DNA of 64,000 nt, from contig LAZY01000053.1 of the NCBI GenBank assembly GCA_001013295.1, positions 34,811 to 98,810 on the forward strand, written 5' to 3'. A program made the translations under genes and the position numbers. Positions 16,576-24,229 of the stretch are shown here, piece after piece. This DNA is from Chryseobacterium indologenes. GTDB taxonomy: Bacteria > Bacteroidota > Bacteroidia > Flavobacteriales > Weeksellaceae. Position 1 is the first letter of the stretch; each line of letters opens with the position of its first letter. Under the pieces are notes generated by a model. That model was not told where the DNA came from. It was given only the letters and a program-made list of their open reading frames with translations, and searched no databases.

Positions 16576-17409
16576 ATGAAGCTGTCCGTTATTATTGTTA
16601 ATTATAATGTTACCCGGTTACTCAGAAACTGTCTTTTATCCATTCAGCATTATATAAAGGAAGTGGACTATGAGGTAGTGGTCATTGATAATGCTTCTAC
16701 AGATAGTTCCTGGAATGAGCTTATCCCGGAGTTTCCTACAGTTCGTTTTATATCGTCTGATACCAATGGTGGCTTTTCAAAAGCGAATAATCAGGCCATA
16801 GATACTGCGCAGGGTGAATATCTGCTGCTTTTGAACCCAGATACAGAACTGGAAGGATTCTATATGAAAGATCTTTTGGATTTTGCAGATTCCCAACAGA
16901 ATTTCGGATGCCTGGGAGTACGGATGCATGATGCGGAAGGTAAATTCCTGCCTGAAAGTAAACGTTCAGTTCCGGATATGTTCAATTCCTTTGAAAAGCT
17001 GTTTACCAGTTTCAGAAAGAATAATTCAAAATCTTATTACCGAAACGATATTGGAGAAGATGCTGTAGCAGAAGTGGAGGTGATTACAGGGGCATTTTTA
17101 CTGGCCAAAAAAGAGGTTTATCAAAAGATAGGCGGTCTGGATGAAACGTACTTTATGTATGGCGAAGATATTGACCTGTGTTATACTTTTTTAAGGAATG
17201 GCTATAAGAATTTTTATTATGGTAAAGCTTCCATTCTTCATCACAAAGGCGAAAGTACAATCCGAAATGAAGTATATCTGGAGAGATTTTATGGTGCCAT
17301 GCAGATCTTTATAGACAAGTATTATAAAGAGACAAAACCAATGCAATATTCATTTTTAAAGGCAGGACTGAAGCTCCGCCATCAGATTGAAAAGATCAGG
17401 TTAAAATAA
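16576..17409 (+). CDS. Family 2 glycosyltransferase
   Basis: A 277-residue GT-A fold transferase: LSVIIVNYNVTRLL at the start, VVVIDNASTDSS (UDP-sugar binding), NGGFSKANNQAI, the metal-binding LNPDTEL motif, VEVITGAFLLAKKEVY and FMYGEDIDLCYTF (catalytic ED region). This is the rhamnosyltransferase-like branch. No membrane span is seen. It sits directly after recR, an arrangement that appears to be a shared transcript, not a functional link. The acceptor is unknown; a surface polysaccharide is a guess. Confidence 0.88.
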   Translation: MKLSVIIVNYNVTRLLRNCLLSIQHYIKEVDYEVVVIDNASTDSSWNELIPEFPTVRFISSDTNGGFSKANNQAIDTAQGEYLLLLNPDTELEGFYMKDLLDFADSQQNFGCLGVRMHDAEGKFLPESKRSVPDMFNSFEKLFTSFRKNNSKSYYRNDIGEDAVAEVEVITGAFLLAKKEVYQKIGGLDETYFMYGEDIDLCYTFLRNGYKNFYYGKASILHHKGESTIRNEVYLERFYGAMQIFIDKYYKETKPMQYSFLKAGLKLRHQIEKIRLK

Positions 17410-17436
17410 AAAAGCAACTCAATTTGAGTTGCTTTT
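17410..17436. terminator. Bidirectional terminator between the GT2 gene and secG
   Basis: AAAAGCAACTCAA (17410-17422) and TTGAGTTGCTTTT (17424-17436) form a 13-base-pair stem with A and T tails, serving both convergent genes. Confidence 0.85.
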
Positions 17437-17460
17437 GTTGTATGTAAGATGATAATCTTC

Positions 17461-17814
17461 TTATTTAGCCGGAGTAGCAGGTGCCTGTACCGGAGTAGTT
17501 GTTTTGGAAGAAGCAGGAGCCGACTGTTTTGCAGGAGCTTCTTTCTTCGCTGGTTGTTGAGCTGATGTCACTTGTGAAGGTTTACCCGTGATCACAACGC
17601 TTAAAAGGATAAGAACGATGATAGTTCCGCCTAGAGTCCATGTTGCTTTTTCCATGAAGTCATTGGTTCTCTGTACTCCAAACTGAGCAGATGATGCCCC
17701 TCCAAAAGTACTGGAAAGACCTCCACCTTTTGGGTTTTGAGCCATAACGATAATCACCAATAAAACACTGGCAATCATAATAAGAACCATCAATAGTGTA
17801 AATATAGTATCCAT
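17461..17814 (-). CDS. secG: Preprotein translocase subunit SecG
   Basis: A 117-residue membrane protein with two transmembrane segments (about 3-24 and 60-77) around the conserved cytoplasmic loop AQNPKGGGLSSTFGG. The C-terminal 40 residues are an Ala/Pro/Lys/Thr-rich tail typical of the longer SecG of Bacteroidota. It assists SecYE-dependent protein export. It has its own promoter and terminator. Confidence 0.93.
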   Translation of the reverse strand: MDTIFTLLMVLIMIASVLLVIIVMAQNPKGGGLSSTFGGASSAQFGVQRTNDFMEKATWTLGGTIIVLILLSVVITGKPSQVTSAQQPAKKEAPAKQSAPASSKTTTPVQAPATPAK

Positions 17815-17839
17815 TAATTCTGATATCTTTTTGAATGGG

Positions 17840-17869
17840 CAAATTTAATCTTTTTTTACTGAACAACAA
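17840..17869 (-). promoter_or_regulatory. Promoter of secG
   Basis: TTG (17869 to 17867), a 19-base spacer and TAAATTTG (17847 to 17840), 25 bases before the ATG. Confidence 0.6.
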
Positions 17870-17949
17870 AAAAAGATGCTGGTAAATATGAATCAACTGT
17901 GAAATTTTAGCAATCAGACAATAATTTTCTGCTTAAAATAGGGTTTGAA

Positions 17950-17984
17950 GGAATAAAAAAGCTGTCCCAAAAAATGAGACAGCT
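17950..17984 (-). terminator. Terminator of the M16 peptidase operon
   Basis: AGCTGTC (17984 to 17978) pairs with GACAGCT (17966 to 17960) followed by a run of T on the minus strand. Confidence 0.75.
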
Positions 17985-18005
17985 CTATTCAGTAAAAAGA
18001 ATTGT

Positions 18006-20036
18006 TTATTTAAAATCTGAATCCTTAGCCTGGTTGATCTGGTAAGACTGTACCGCCATATTAATGTCCATTCCTCCCATATTCTGGATAATGGTGAATG
18101 GTAGTTTTACTCCGGAAACATCTCTGTAGTCAGCATAGCTTGTAGGAATAGAACCTCCTTCTCCTGCTTTTACCTCACCTGTTTTTAAACCGGTTTTTAC
18201 GCTGTAATAATAAGTGTTTTTAGAACCTTTTACTACATAAGAATCTTCATTGTTATATTTTTCGATTCCTGCTAGTTTTACTTCTGTTGACTTGGCGAAA
18301 GTAAGCTCCGGGAACAACTCCGGCTCTACCATGTCGGCTTTTTGCTTGTCATTCAGAGGCATTTTTTGTCCCTGTCCTTCAGCATATCCGTCCTTACCAT
18401 CAAAAACGATCTTCTGAAGAGTATTGCCCATCATTTTCATTTCCATCATCATTTTTCCGCCCTTCGCCTGGATCAGTTTCATAGTCATATCCATTCCCTG
18501 AACCTTAGTGGTAGCATCCATTGTAATAGAAGTTACTTTCTGAACGGCTGCCAGACCTCCGATAGCGTTGATGTATTTATCTGCTACAGAGCCAATGGTT
18601 ACTTTAGCATCCACTTTTTGTGCTGCTGGCTTTGCTACCGGATTGGCTTCTTTGTCGAAATATTTTACAGCATATCCTAATTTTTCCAGTCCTTCAGAAA
18701 TATCAGATGCTTTACCGGCAATGAAAATTCTGCTCTGGTTAGGAAGGATCGTAGTTTTTACAGCACTGGAAACATCTGTTGCGGTTACCTTATCAATAGA
18801 TTTTAAGTAATTGGTATAAAAATCAGCCGGAAGGTCCTGTACTTTTTGATTTAATGCAAATCTTGCAATGGTTTCAGGCTTTTCCAGAGACATGATGAAA
18901 GATCCTTTTAATTTTGCTTTTGCATTAGCCAATTCTTCCGGTTTTATGGTTGAAATGCCATTAAGCTCATTCATCATTTCTTTCACCGCTTTGTCCGTAA
19001 CCTCATTTCTTACGCTGGTTTCAGCAGCGAATCCGGAAGTATATTTGTCTGCATTGATACTGGAATAAGCTCCATAGGTAAATCCGTTCTTTTCTCTAAG
19101 GTTCATGAAAAGTCTCGCTTCACCACCGCCACCTAGAATATAATTGGCAATCGTAGCAGAGAAGTAGTTCGGATCTTTCATTTTGAGATTGTTCAGATTG
19201 CTTACAGACAATACAGACTGTACTGCAGAAGGTACGTCTACTACATTGATCTCCGTTTTGGCTACATTGGATGCAGGTTCTAACGCAGCAAACTTCGTAT
19301 TGGATTTTTTCCAGCCTCCGAAAGCTTTTTCTACCAATGGTTTTACTTTGTCAAATTTTACATCCCCAACAATGACCAGATAAGCATTGTCCGGAGCGTA
19401 ATATTTATTATAAACATTCTGAACATCTGCCAATTGAATTTTATTGATCGATTCTATGGTTTCAAATTCTCCTCGCGAAGTATTTTTTCCATACATCAGG
19501 GCATTAGAGACTCTTTCAGCAATAGAAGAAGCATTTTTTTCATCAGCTTTCAGTCCTTCAATGATTCTTTCTTTAGCATTTTGAATTTCTTGAGCTGAGA
19601 ATTTAGGGTTAACGATGGCATCTGCCATTAATCCCAATACTTCAGGGAAATATTTTGAAAGTGAATTGGAAGCAGCACCATTAGAACTGAAACTTAGGTT
19701 GGCTCCAAGGAAGTCAACTTTTTTATTAAACTCATCTTTAGTAAGATTAGCTGTTCCGTTGTCAAGTTGCTCAGCCATCAGAGAACTTACCCCAACGATA
19801 TTTCCTTCATAGTAAGGAGGTCTGTCCATAGAAAGAGTAGCGTTTACTCTTGGCAGTTTGTTATTTTCAACCACCATTACGGTAAGTCCGTTACTTAGCT
19901 GGAAGGTCTTTGGCTGGGCAATGTTGATCGCAGGGGTAGGCCCTGGTTTCGGCATCGCATTAAGGTCTATTTTTTGGGCAGAAAGCATTCCTGCAAATAA
20001 AAATGCCGCGGCTATATAGGTAAATTGCTTTTTCAT
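18006..20036 (-). CDS. M16 peptidase non-catalytic subunit with C-terminal LolA-like domain
   Basis: A 676-residue exported protein (signal peptide about 1-20). Residues about 30-460 are an M16 (insulinase) double domain, but the HxxEH zinc motif is replaced by a SLMAEQLDNGTA segment, so it should not bind zinc. It keeps the substrate-binding Arg/Tyr motif (LREKNGFTYGAYS near 310). This is the inactive partner of a two-subunit M16B enzyme. Residues about 480-676 form an extra beta-rich domain like outer-membrane lipoprotein-sorting (LolA-type) domains, with very Met-rich strands. It follows the catalytic subunit after 7 bases. Confidence 0.85.
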   Translation of the reverse strand: MKKQFTYIAAAFLFAGMLSAQKIDLNAMPKPGPTPAINIAQPKTFQLSNGLTVMVVENNKLPRVNATLSMDRPPYYEGNIVGVSSLMAEQLDNGTANLTKDEFNKKVDFLGANLSFSSNGAASNSLSKYFPEVLGLMADAIVNPKFSAQEIQNAKERIIEGLKADEKNASSIAERVSNALMYGKNTSRGEFETIESINKIQLADVQNVYNKYYAPDNAYLVIVGDVKFDKVKPLVEKAFGGWKKSNTKFAALEPASNVAKTEINVVDVPSAVQSVLSVSNLNNLKMKDPNYFSATIANYILGGGGEARLFMNLREKNGFTYGAYSSINADKYTSGFAAETSVRNEVTDKAVKEMMNELNGISTIKPEELANAKAKLKGSFIMSLEKPETIARFALNQKVQDLPADFYTNYLKSIDKVTATDVSSAVKTTILPNQSRIFIAGKASDISEGLEKLGYAVKYFDKEANPVAKPAAQKVDAKVTIGSVADKYINAIGGLAAVQKVTSITMDATTKVQGMDMTMKLIQAKGGKMMMEMKMMGNTLQKIVFDGKDGYAEGQGQKMPLNDKQKADMVEPELFPELTFAKSTEVKLAGIEKYNNEDSYVVKGSKNTYYYSVKTGLKTGEVKAGEGGSIPTSYADYRDVSGVKLPFTIIQNMGGMDINMAVQSYQINQAKDSDFK

Positions 20037-20043
20037 GGATAAA

Positions 20044-21357
20044 TTATTTTTTCTCAGGAACGTAGTTGATGATGATTCTTTGGTTGGAGTTCAGATACTT
20101 TTTAGCAGCATTCTGAATATCCTGTCTGGTGATAGATCTGTAGATGTCGATCTCTTTATTGATCAGATTGGTATTTCCCATCAATACGTGATTGCTGGCC
20201 AATGAAGCAGCAATCCCCTGAATGCTTGAATTCTGATTGACAAACTGATTTTCAAACTGGTTCTGGATCTTTTGATAATCTTCCTCAGAGATCAGGGTCG
20301 TCTGTAGTTTTTTGATCTCCGCATCAATATCAGCCTGTAAGGTCTGCTTTGTAGTCTGTCCCATCGGAATAGCAAAAAATGCGAAAATACTGTAATCCTC
20401 AAGTCCCTGATTGAACGCAGCTACCTGAAGAGCTTTTTTGTCCTGATCTACTAATTTTTTATAAAGAACAGATGATTTACCGTTGCTTAAATAAGAAGAA
20501 AGCATATCCAGTACATAAGCATCTTTTTCCTTATTGGCAGGTGTTCTGTAAGCAAAAATATAAGCAGGAAGCTGGATGTTAGGATCTGTTGCGGTTACTT
20601 CTTTTTCCTGAGTGATAGGAGCATCTTTCGGGAAGTCTTTCGGGTAAACAGTTCCTTTTGGAATGCCTCCGTAATATTCCTCGATCCATTTTTTTGTCTG
20701 CTCAGGTTTTATATCCCCGGCTACTACCAAAGTAGCATTGTTTGGAACATAATATTTTTTATAGAAAGCCTGGAATTCTTCAAGCTTAGCAGAATTAAGA
20801 TCTTCCATAGAGCCTATCGTAGGCCAGTTGTAAGGGTGGTTGGTAAACAAGTTTTTCTGAATGGTTGGGAACAGGTTTCCATAAGGCTGGTTATCCATTC
20901 TCAGTCTTTTTTCTTCTTTTACTACCTCTCTTTGGGTGTCTACCCCAATCTGGTTGATCTCTGCATGACGCATTCTTTCAGCTTCCATCCAAAGTCCAAG
21001 CTGTTCGTTATTGGAAGGAAAAGTTTCGTAGTAATACGTTCTGTCATTACTGGTATTGGCATTATTTTGTCCTCCGTTTGACGAAACGATCTTAAACCAT
21101 TCGCCTCTTTTGATGTTTGGAGTTCCTTCAAATAAAAGATGTTCAAAGAAGTGTGCGAAGCCGGTTCTTCCTTTTACTTCGTCTTTGGAACCAACATGGT
21201 ACATTACTCCTGTCGTGACTACCGGGGCCGAATTATCCTGATGAAGAATGACATGGAGGCCATTAGGAAGATCATACTCTTCGAATTTGATTTGCTGTGC
21301 ATTCAGCATAAGCCCGAAGAAAGCTACGGCAGCAGCAGAAAGAAATCGCTTTTTCAT
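20044..21357 (-). CDS. M16 peptidase catalytic subunit
   Basis: A 437-residue exported metallopeptidase (signal about 1-20, ending LNAQ). The zinc motif is intact: HFFEHLLFEGT (HxxEH) near residue 68 and a downstream Glu in the RREVVKEEKRLR region as third ligand. It lacks the Arg/Tyr motif, which is carried by the partner encoded next, so the two form a complementary periplasmic enzyme that cleaves peptides. It is the first gene of the operon. No clear TAnnTTTG box was found directly upstream. Confidence 0.88.
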   Translation of the reverse strand: MKKRFLSAAAVAFFGLMLNAQQIKFEEYDLPNGLHVILHQDNSAPVVTTGVMYHVGSKDEVKGRTGFAHFFEHLLFEGTPNIKRGEWFKIVSSNGGQNNANTSNDRTYYYETFPSNNEQLGLWMEAERMRHAEINQIGVDTQREVVKEEKRLRMDNQPYGNLFPTIQKNLFTNHPYNWPTIGSMEDLNSAKLEEFQAFYKKYYVPNNATLVVAGDIKPEQTKKWIEEYYGGIPKGTVYPKDFPKDAPITQEKEVTATDPNIQLPAYIFAYRTPANKEKDAYVLDMLSSYLSNGKSSVLYKKLVDQDKKALQVAAFNQGLEDYSIFAFFAIPMGQTTKQTLQADIDAEIKKLQTTLISEEDYQKIQNQFENQFVNQNSSIQGIAASLASNHVLMGNTNLINKEIDIYRSITRQDIQNAAKKYLNSNQRIIINYVPEKK

Positions 21358-21565
21358 AAAGTTAGAAATTGTTTTGCTTATTAGTAGGAAAAGTGAATTA
21401 AATGTTACAGATATTTGAAATTAAAAGCTGTAATCGGTAATTAAAATTTAAAAAATGAAATTTAAATAAGTGGATGTTTTCTTTTATTGTAAAAATTTCG
21501 GTTACTAAAAGCCTTTGTTTCAACATAAGAACTTTTAATCAATTTCTAACTTCTTTAATCAAAAT

Positions 21566-21595
21566 TTGAATTCTCCTCTGAATATCTTAATTTTG
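21566..21595 (+). promoter_or_regulatory. Promoter of the UvrD-like helicase gene
   Basis: TTG (21566-21568), a 19-base spacer and TAATTTTG (21588-21595). A GTG at 21595 lies in the -7 box, so the ATG at 21619 is the real start. Confidence 0.65.
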
Positions 21596-21618
21596 TGATC
21601 CCAAATTTTTTTTGCTGT

Positions 21619-23949
21619 ATGGATTATCTGAAAGGACTCAATGAATCACAATATGAAGCCGTTACCTCTTTACAAGGCCCTCTGATGGTACTTGCCGGAG
21701 CTGGTTCCGGGAAAACACGTGTGCTTACGATGCGTATTGCCCACCTGATCCACAATGGAATAGACCCTTTCAATATTCTGGCTCTTACCTTTACCAATAA
21801 GGCTGCAAAGGAAATGAAAGAACGTATTGCAAAAGTAGTGGGAGACAGCAATGCCAGAAGCCTTTGGATGGGGACCTTTCACTCGGTTTTTGCAAGAATT
21901 TTAAGAATTGAAGCGCATTACCTGGGTTATCCTTCCAATTTTACCATTTATGATCAGCAGGATGCACTGAATGTGATCAAAAAAGTATTGAAGGATATGA
22001 ACATTGATGCCGATCTTTATAAACCCAAAAAAGTTCAGGCAAGAATCTCAACATACAAAAATAACCTGATTACAGTAAAAGCCTATTTCAACAATCCAGA
22101 ACTGATGGAAGCTGATGAAAAGGCGAATATGAAATTCATCGGGCAGATCTATCAGAGATATGTAGAACAATGTTTCAAAAACGGATCCATGGATTTTGAT
22201 GATTTGTTATTGAAAACCAACGAATTGCTGACCCGTTTTCCTGAGGTATTGGCAAAATATCAGGATAGATTCAGATACATCATGGTAGATGAGTATCAGG
22301 ATACCAACCATTCTCAGTACCTGATTGTGAAAGCTTTAGCTTCCAAATTTGAAAATATCTGTGTGGTAGGAGACGATGCGCAGTCAATTTACTCTTTCCG
22401 TGGAGCAAATATCTACAATATCCTAAACTTTAAGAAAGATTATCCGGATGCCATCACAGTATCTCTGGAGCAGAATTACCGTTCTACTCAGAATATTGTA
22501 AACGCAGCAAATGTGGTGATCGCGAAAAACCTGCAACAGTTTAAGAAAAATGTTTTCAGTGACAATGAAGAAGGAGATAAGATCAAGATTTACCGTTCAC
22601 TTTCTGATGCTGATGAAGCCAATTTCGTAGCAGGAAATATCTGGGAACTTAGAAACCGTGACCAGAGAAAATACAGCGATTTTGCGATTTTATACAGAAC
22701 CAACTCTCAGACCAGAGCATTTGAAGATGCGCTGAGACGTAAAAATATTCCGTACAAAGTATACGGCGGACTTTCATTTTACCAGAGAAAAGAGGTAAAA
22801 GATCTGATCGGTTACCTGCGTGTTCTGATCAATGAAAACGATTCTGAGGCTTTGATGAGAATCATCAATTATCCGGCAAGAGGAATCGGGGAAACCACTC
22901 AAAATAAACTGATCGTTTTTGCAGACGCCCATAATATTTCTTTGTCGCAAGTACTGGATAACCTTCCGATGTATGCTCCTCAGCTAGGCTTGAATAACGG
23001 CGTACTGAATAAACTGAATGACTTCTGGTCGATGATAAAAGCTTTTCAGGTATTGCTGAAAACAGAAACAGCTTACAGTGTGGCGATGGAAGTTGCCAAA
23101 CGAAGTGGGCTTATTAAATTTCTGAAAGATGACCAGACTCCTGAAGGAATTTCAAGAGTGGAGAACGTTCAGGAATTGATGAACTCGATGCAGGGATTCA
23201 TCGAAGAGCAAATGCAGCTGGAAGACGGAGACGCTAGTCTTTCCAATTTCCTGGAGAATATTGCCCTTTCTGCAGATACTCAGGATAAAGATCTGGAAGA
23301 TGATATGGTTTCTCTGATGACCATTCACCTTTCAAAAGGATTGGAGTTTCCTGTAGTCCATTTGGTAGGGCTTGAAGAAAATCTCTTCCCAAGTTTTATG
23401 AGTTCGGCGACCCGGGAAGATCTTGAGGAAGAAAGAAGATTATTCTATGTAGCTTTAACAAGAGCCGAGAAGCAGGTGTTTTTCTCTTATGCTGTTTCCC
23501 GTTTCCAATGGGGGAAGATTACCGATGCAGAACCTTCAAGATTCCTGAGTGAAATAGATGATGAATATATTGAATTCCTTAACCCTGTTCTGGAAAAGAG
23601 ATTTATCAATAACTCCGGAGTAAAGTCCAATATTTTTGATGAACATCCATCGGAAGTAAAAAGCTTTAAGAAAGTTGAGAAAAAAAGCCTCAACAGAGAT
23701 GATCAATCAAAGCCGGCCCCGGAAGTCAGAAAACTTAAACCGGTGAGTACCGCCAAAATCATCAATCCGAGCGGAGCTTCTTCGCAGGATATTGAGATAG
23801 GAGATAAAGTGAGACATGACCGTTTTGGAATAGGAGAAGTTACTTTCCTGGATGGCACTGACCCTCAGAATATCAAAGCTAAAGTAGTGTTCATGCATGA
23901 AGGGGAGAAAAATCTGATTCTTAAATATGCTAAGCTGACCAAGATTTAA
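21619..23949 (+). CDS. UvrD/PcrA-type DNA helicase
   Basis: A 776-residue superfamily 1A helicase. It opens LNESQYEAV (Q motif), has Walker A GAGSGKT (about 28-34), motif Ia LTFTNKAAKEM, motif II DEYQD, motif III GDDAQSIYSFRGA, motif IV YR(S/T) and motif VI VALTRAEKQ. The last 60 residues form a small Tudor-like domain (GDKVRHDRFGIGEVTFLDG), as in PcrA, where it contacts RNA polymerase. It unwinds DNA 3' to 5' in repair. Monocistronic, with promoter and terminator. Confidence 0.92.
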   Translation: MDYLKGLNESQYEAVTSLQGPLMVLAGAGSGKTRVLTMRIAHLIHNGIDPFNILALTFTNKAAKEMKERIAKVVGDSNARSLWMGTFHSVFARILRIEAHYLGYPSNFTIYDQQDALNVIKKVLKDMNIDADLYKPKKVQARISTYKNNLITVKAYFNNPELMEADEKANMKFIGQIYQRYVEQCFKNGSMDFDDLLLKTNELLTRFPEVLAKYQDRFRYIMVDEYQDTNHSQYLIVKALASKFENICVVGDDAQSIYSFRGANIYNILNFKKDYPDAITVSLEQNYRSTQNIVNAANVVIAKNLQQFKKNVFSDNEEGDKIKIYRSLSDADEANFVAGNIWELRNRDQRKYSDFAILYRTNSQTRAFEDALRRKNIPYKVYGGLSFYQRKEVKDLIGYLRVLINENDSEALMRIINYPARGIGETTQNKLIVFADAHNISLSQVLDNLPMYAPQLGLNNGVLNKLNDFWSMIKAFQVLLKTETAYSVAMEVAKRSGLIKFLKDDQTPEGISRVENVQELMNSMQGFIEEQMQLEDGDASLSNFLENIALSADTQDKDLEDDMVSLMTIHLSKGLEFPVVHLVGLEENLFPSFMSSATREDLEEERRLFYVALTRAEKQVFFSYAVSRFQWGKITDAEPSRFLSEIDDEYIEFLNPVLEKRFINNSGVKSNIFDEHPSEVKSFKKVEKKSLNRDDQSKPAPEVRKLKPVSTAKIINPSGASSQDIEIGDKVRHDRFGIGEVTFLDGTDPQNIKAKVVFMHEGEKNLILKYAKLTKI

Positions 23950-23974
23950 AACGGAAAATATTACAATAAATACC

Positions 23975-24007
23975 AAACGGATTCAATATTGAGTCCGTTT
24001 TTTTATT
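23975..24007 (+). terminator. Terminator of the helicase gene
   Basis: AAACGGA-TTCAA pairs with TTGAG-TCCGTTT, with one G-T pair, followed by seven T. Confidence 0.85.
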
Positions 24008-24157
24008 TCTACGAGCCATGTCAAGTTTTTAAACCTTGGTACGGTTCGTCCGCATTTAATTTGTTAAAATTTACGGAAATTGCTTTAAAAGAAGTATTTT
24101 TAATAAGGGATAGAAACAAACTATAGTTATTTTTTAGAAAAACAAAGTCTACTTATT

Positions 24158-24187
24158 TTGTGGACTATTAAATATGTTTTACATTTG
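24158..24187 (+). promoter_or_regulatory. Promoter of the first TonB-dependent receptor
   Basis: TTG (24158-24160), a 19-base spacer and TACATTTG (24180-24187), about 43 bases before the likely ATG at 24230. Confidence 0.65.
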
Positions 24188-24229
24188 CACCTTGCAAAAA
24201 CATAAATGTTTAATCAAATTCTAAACTAT

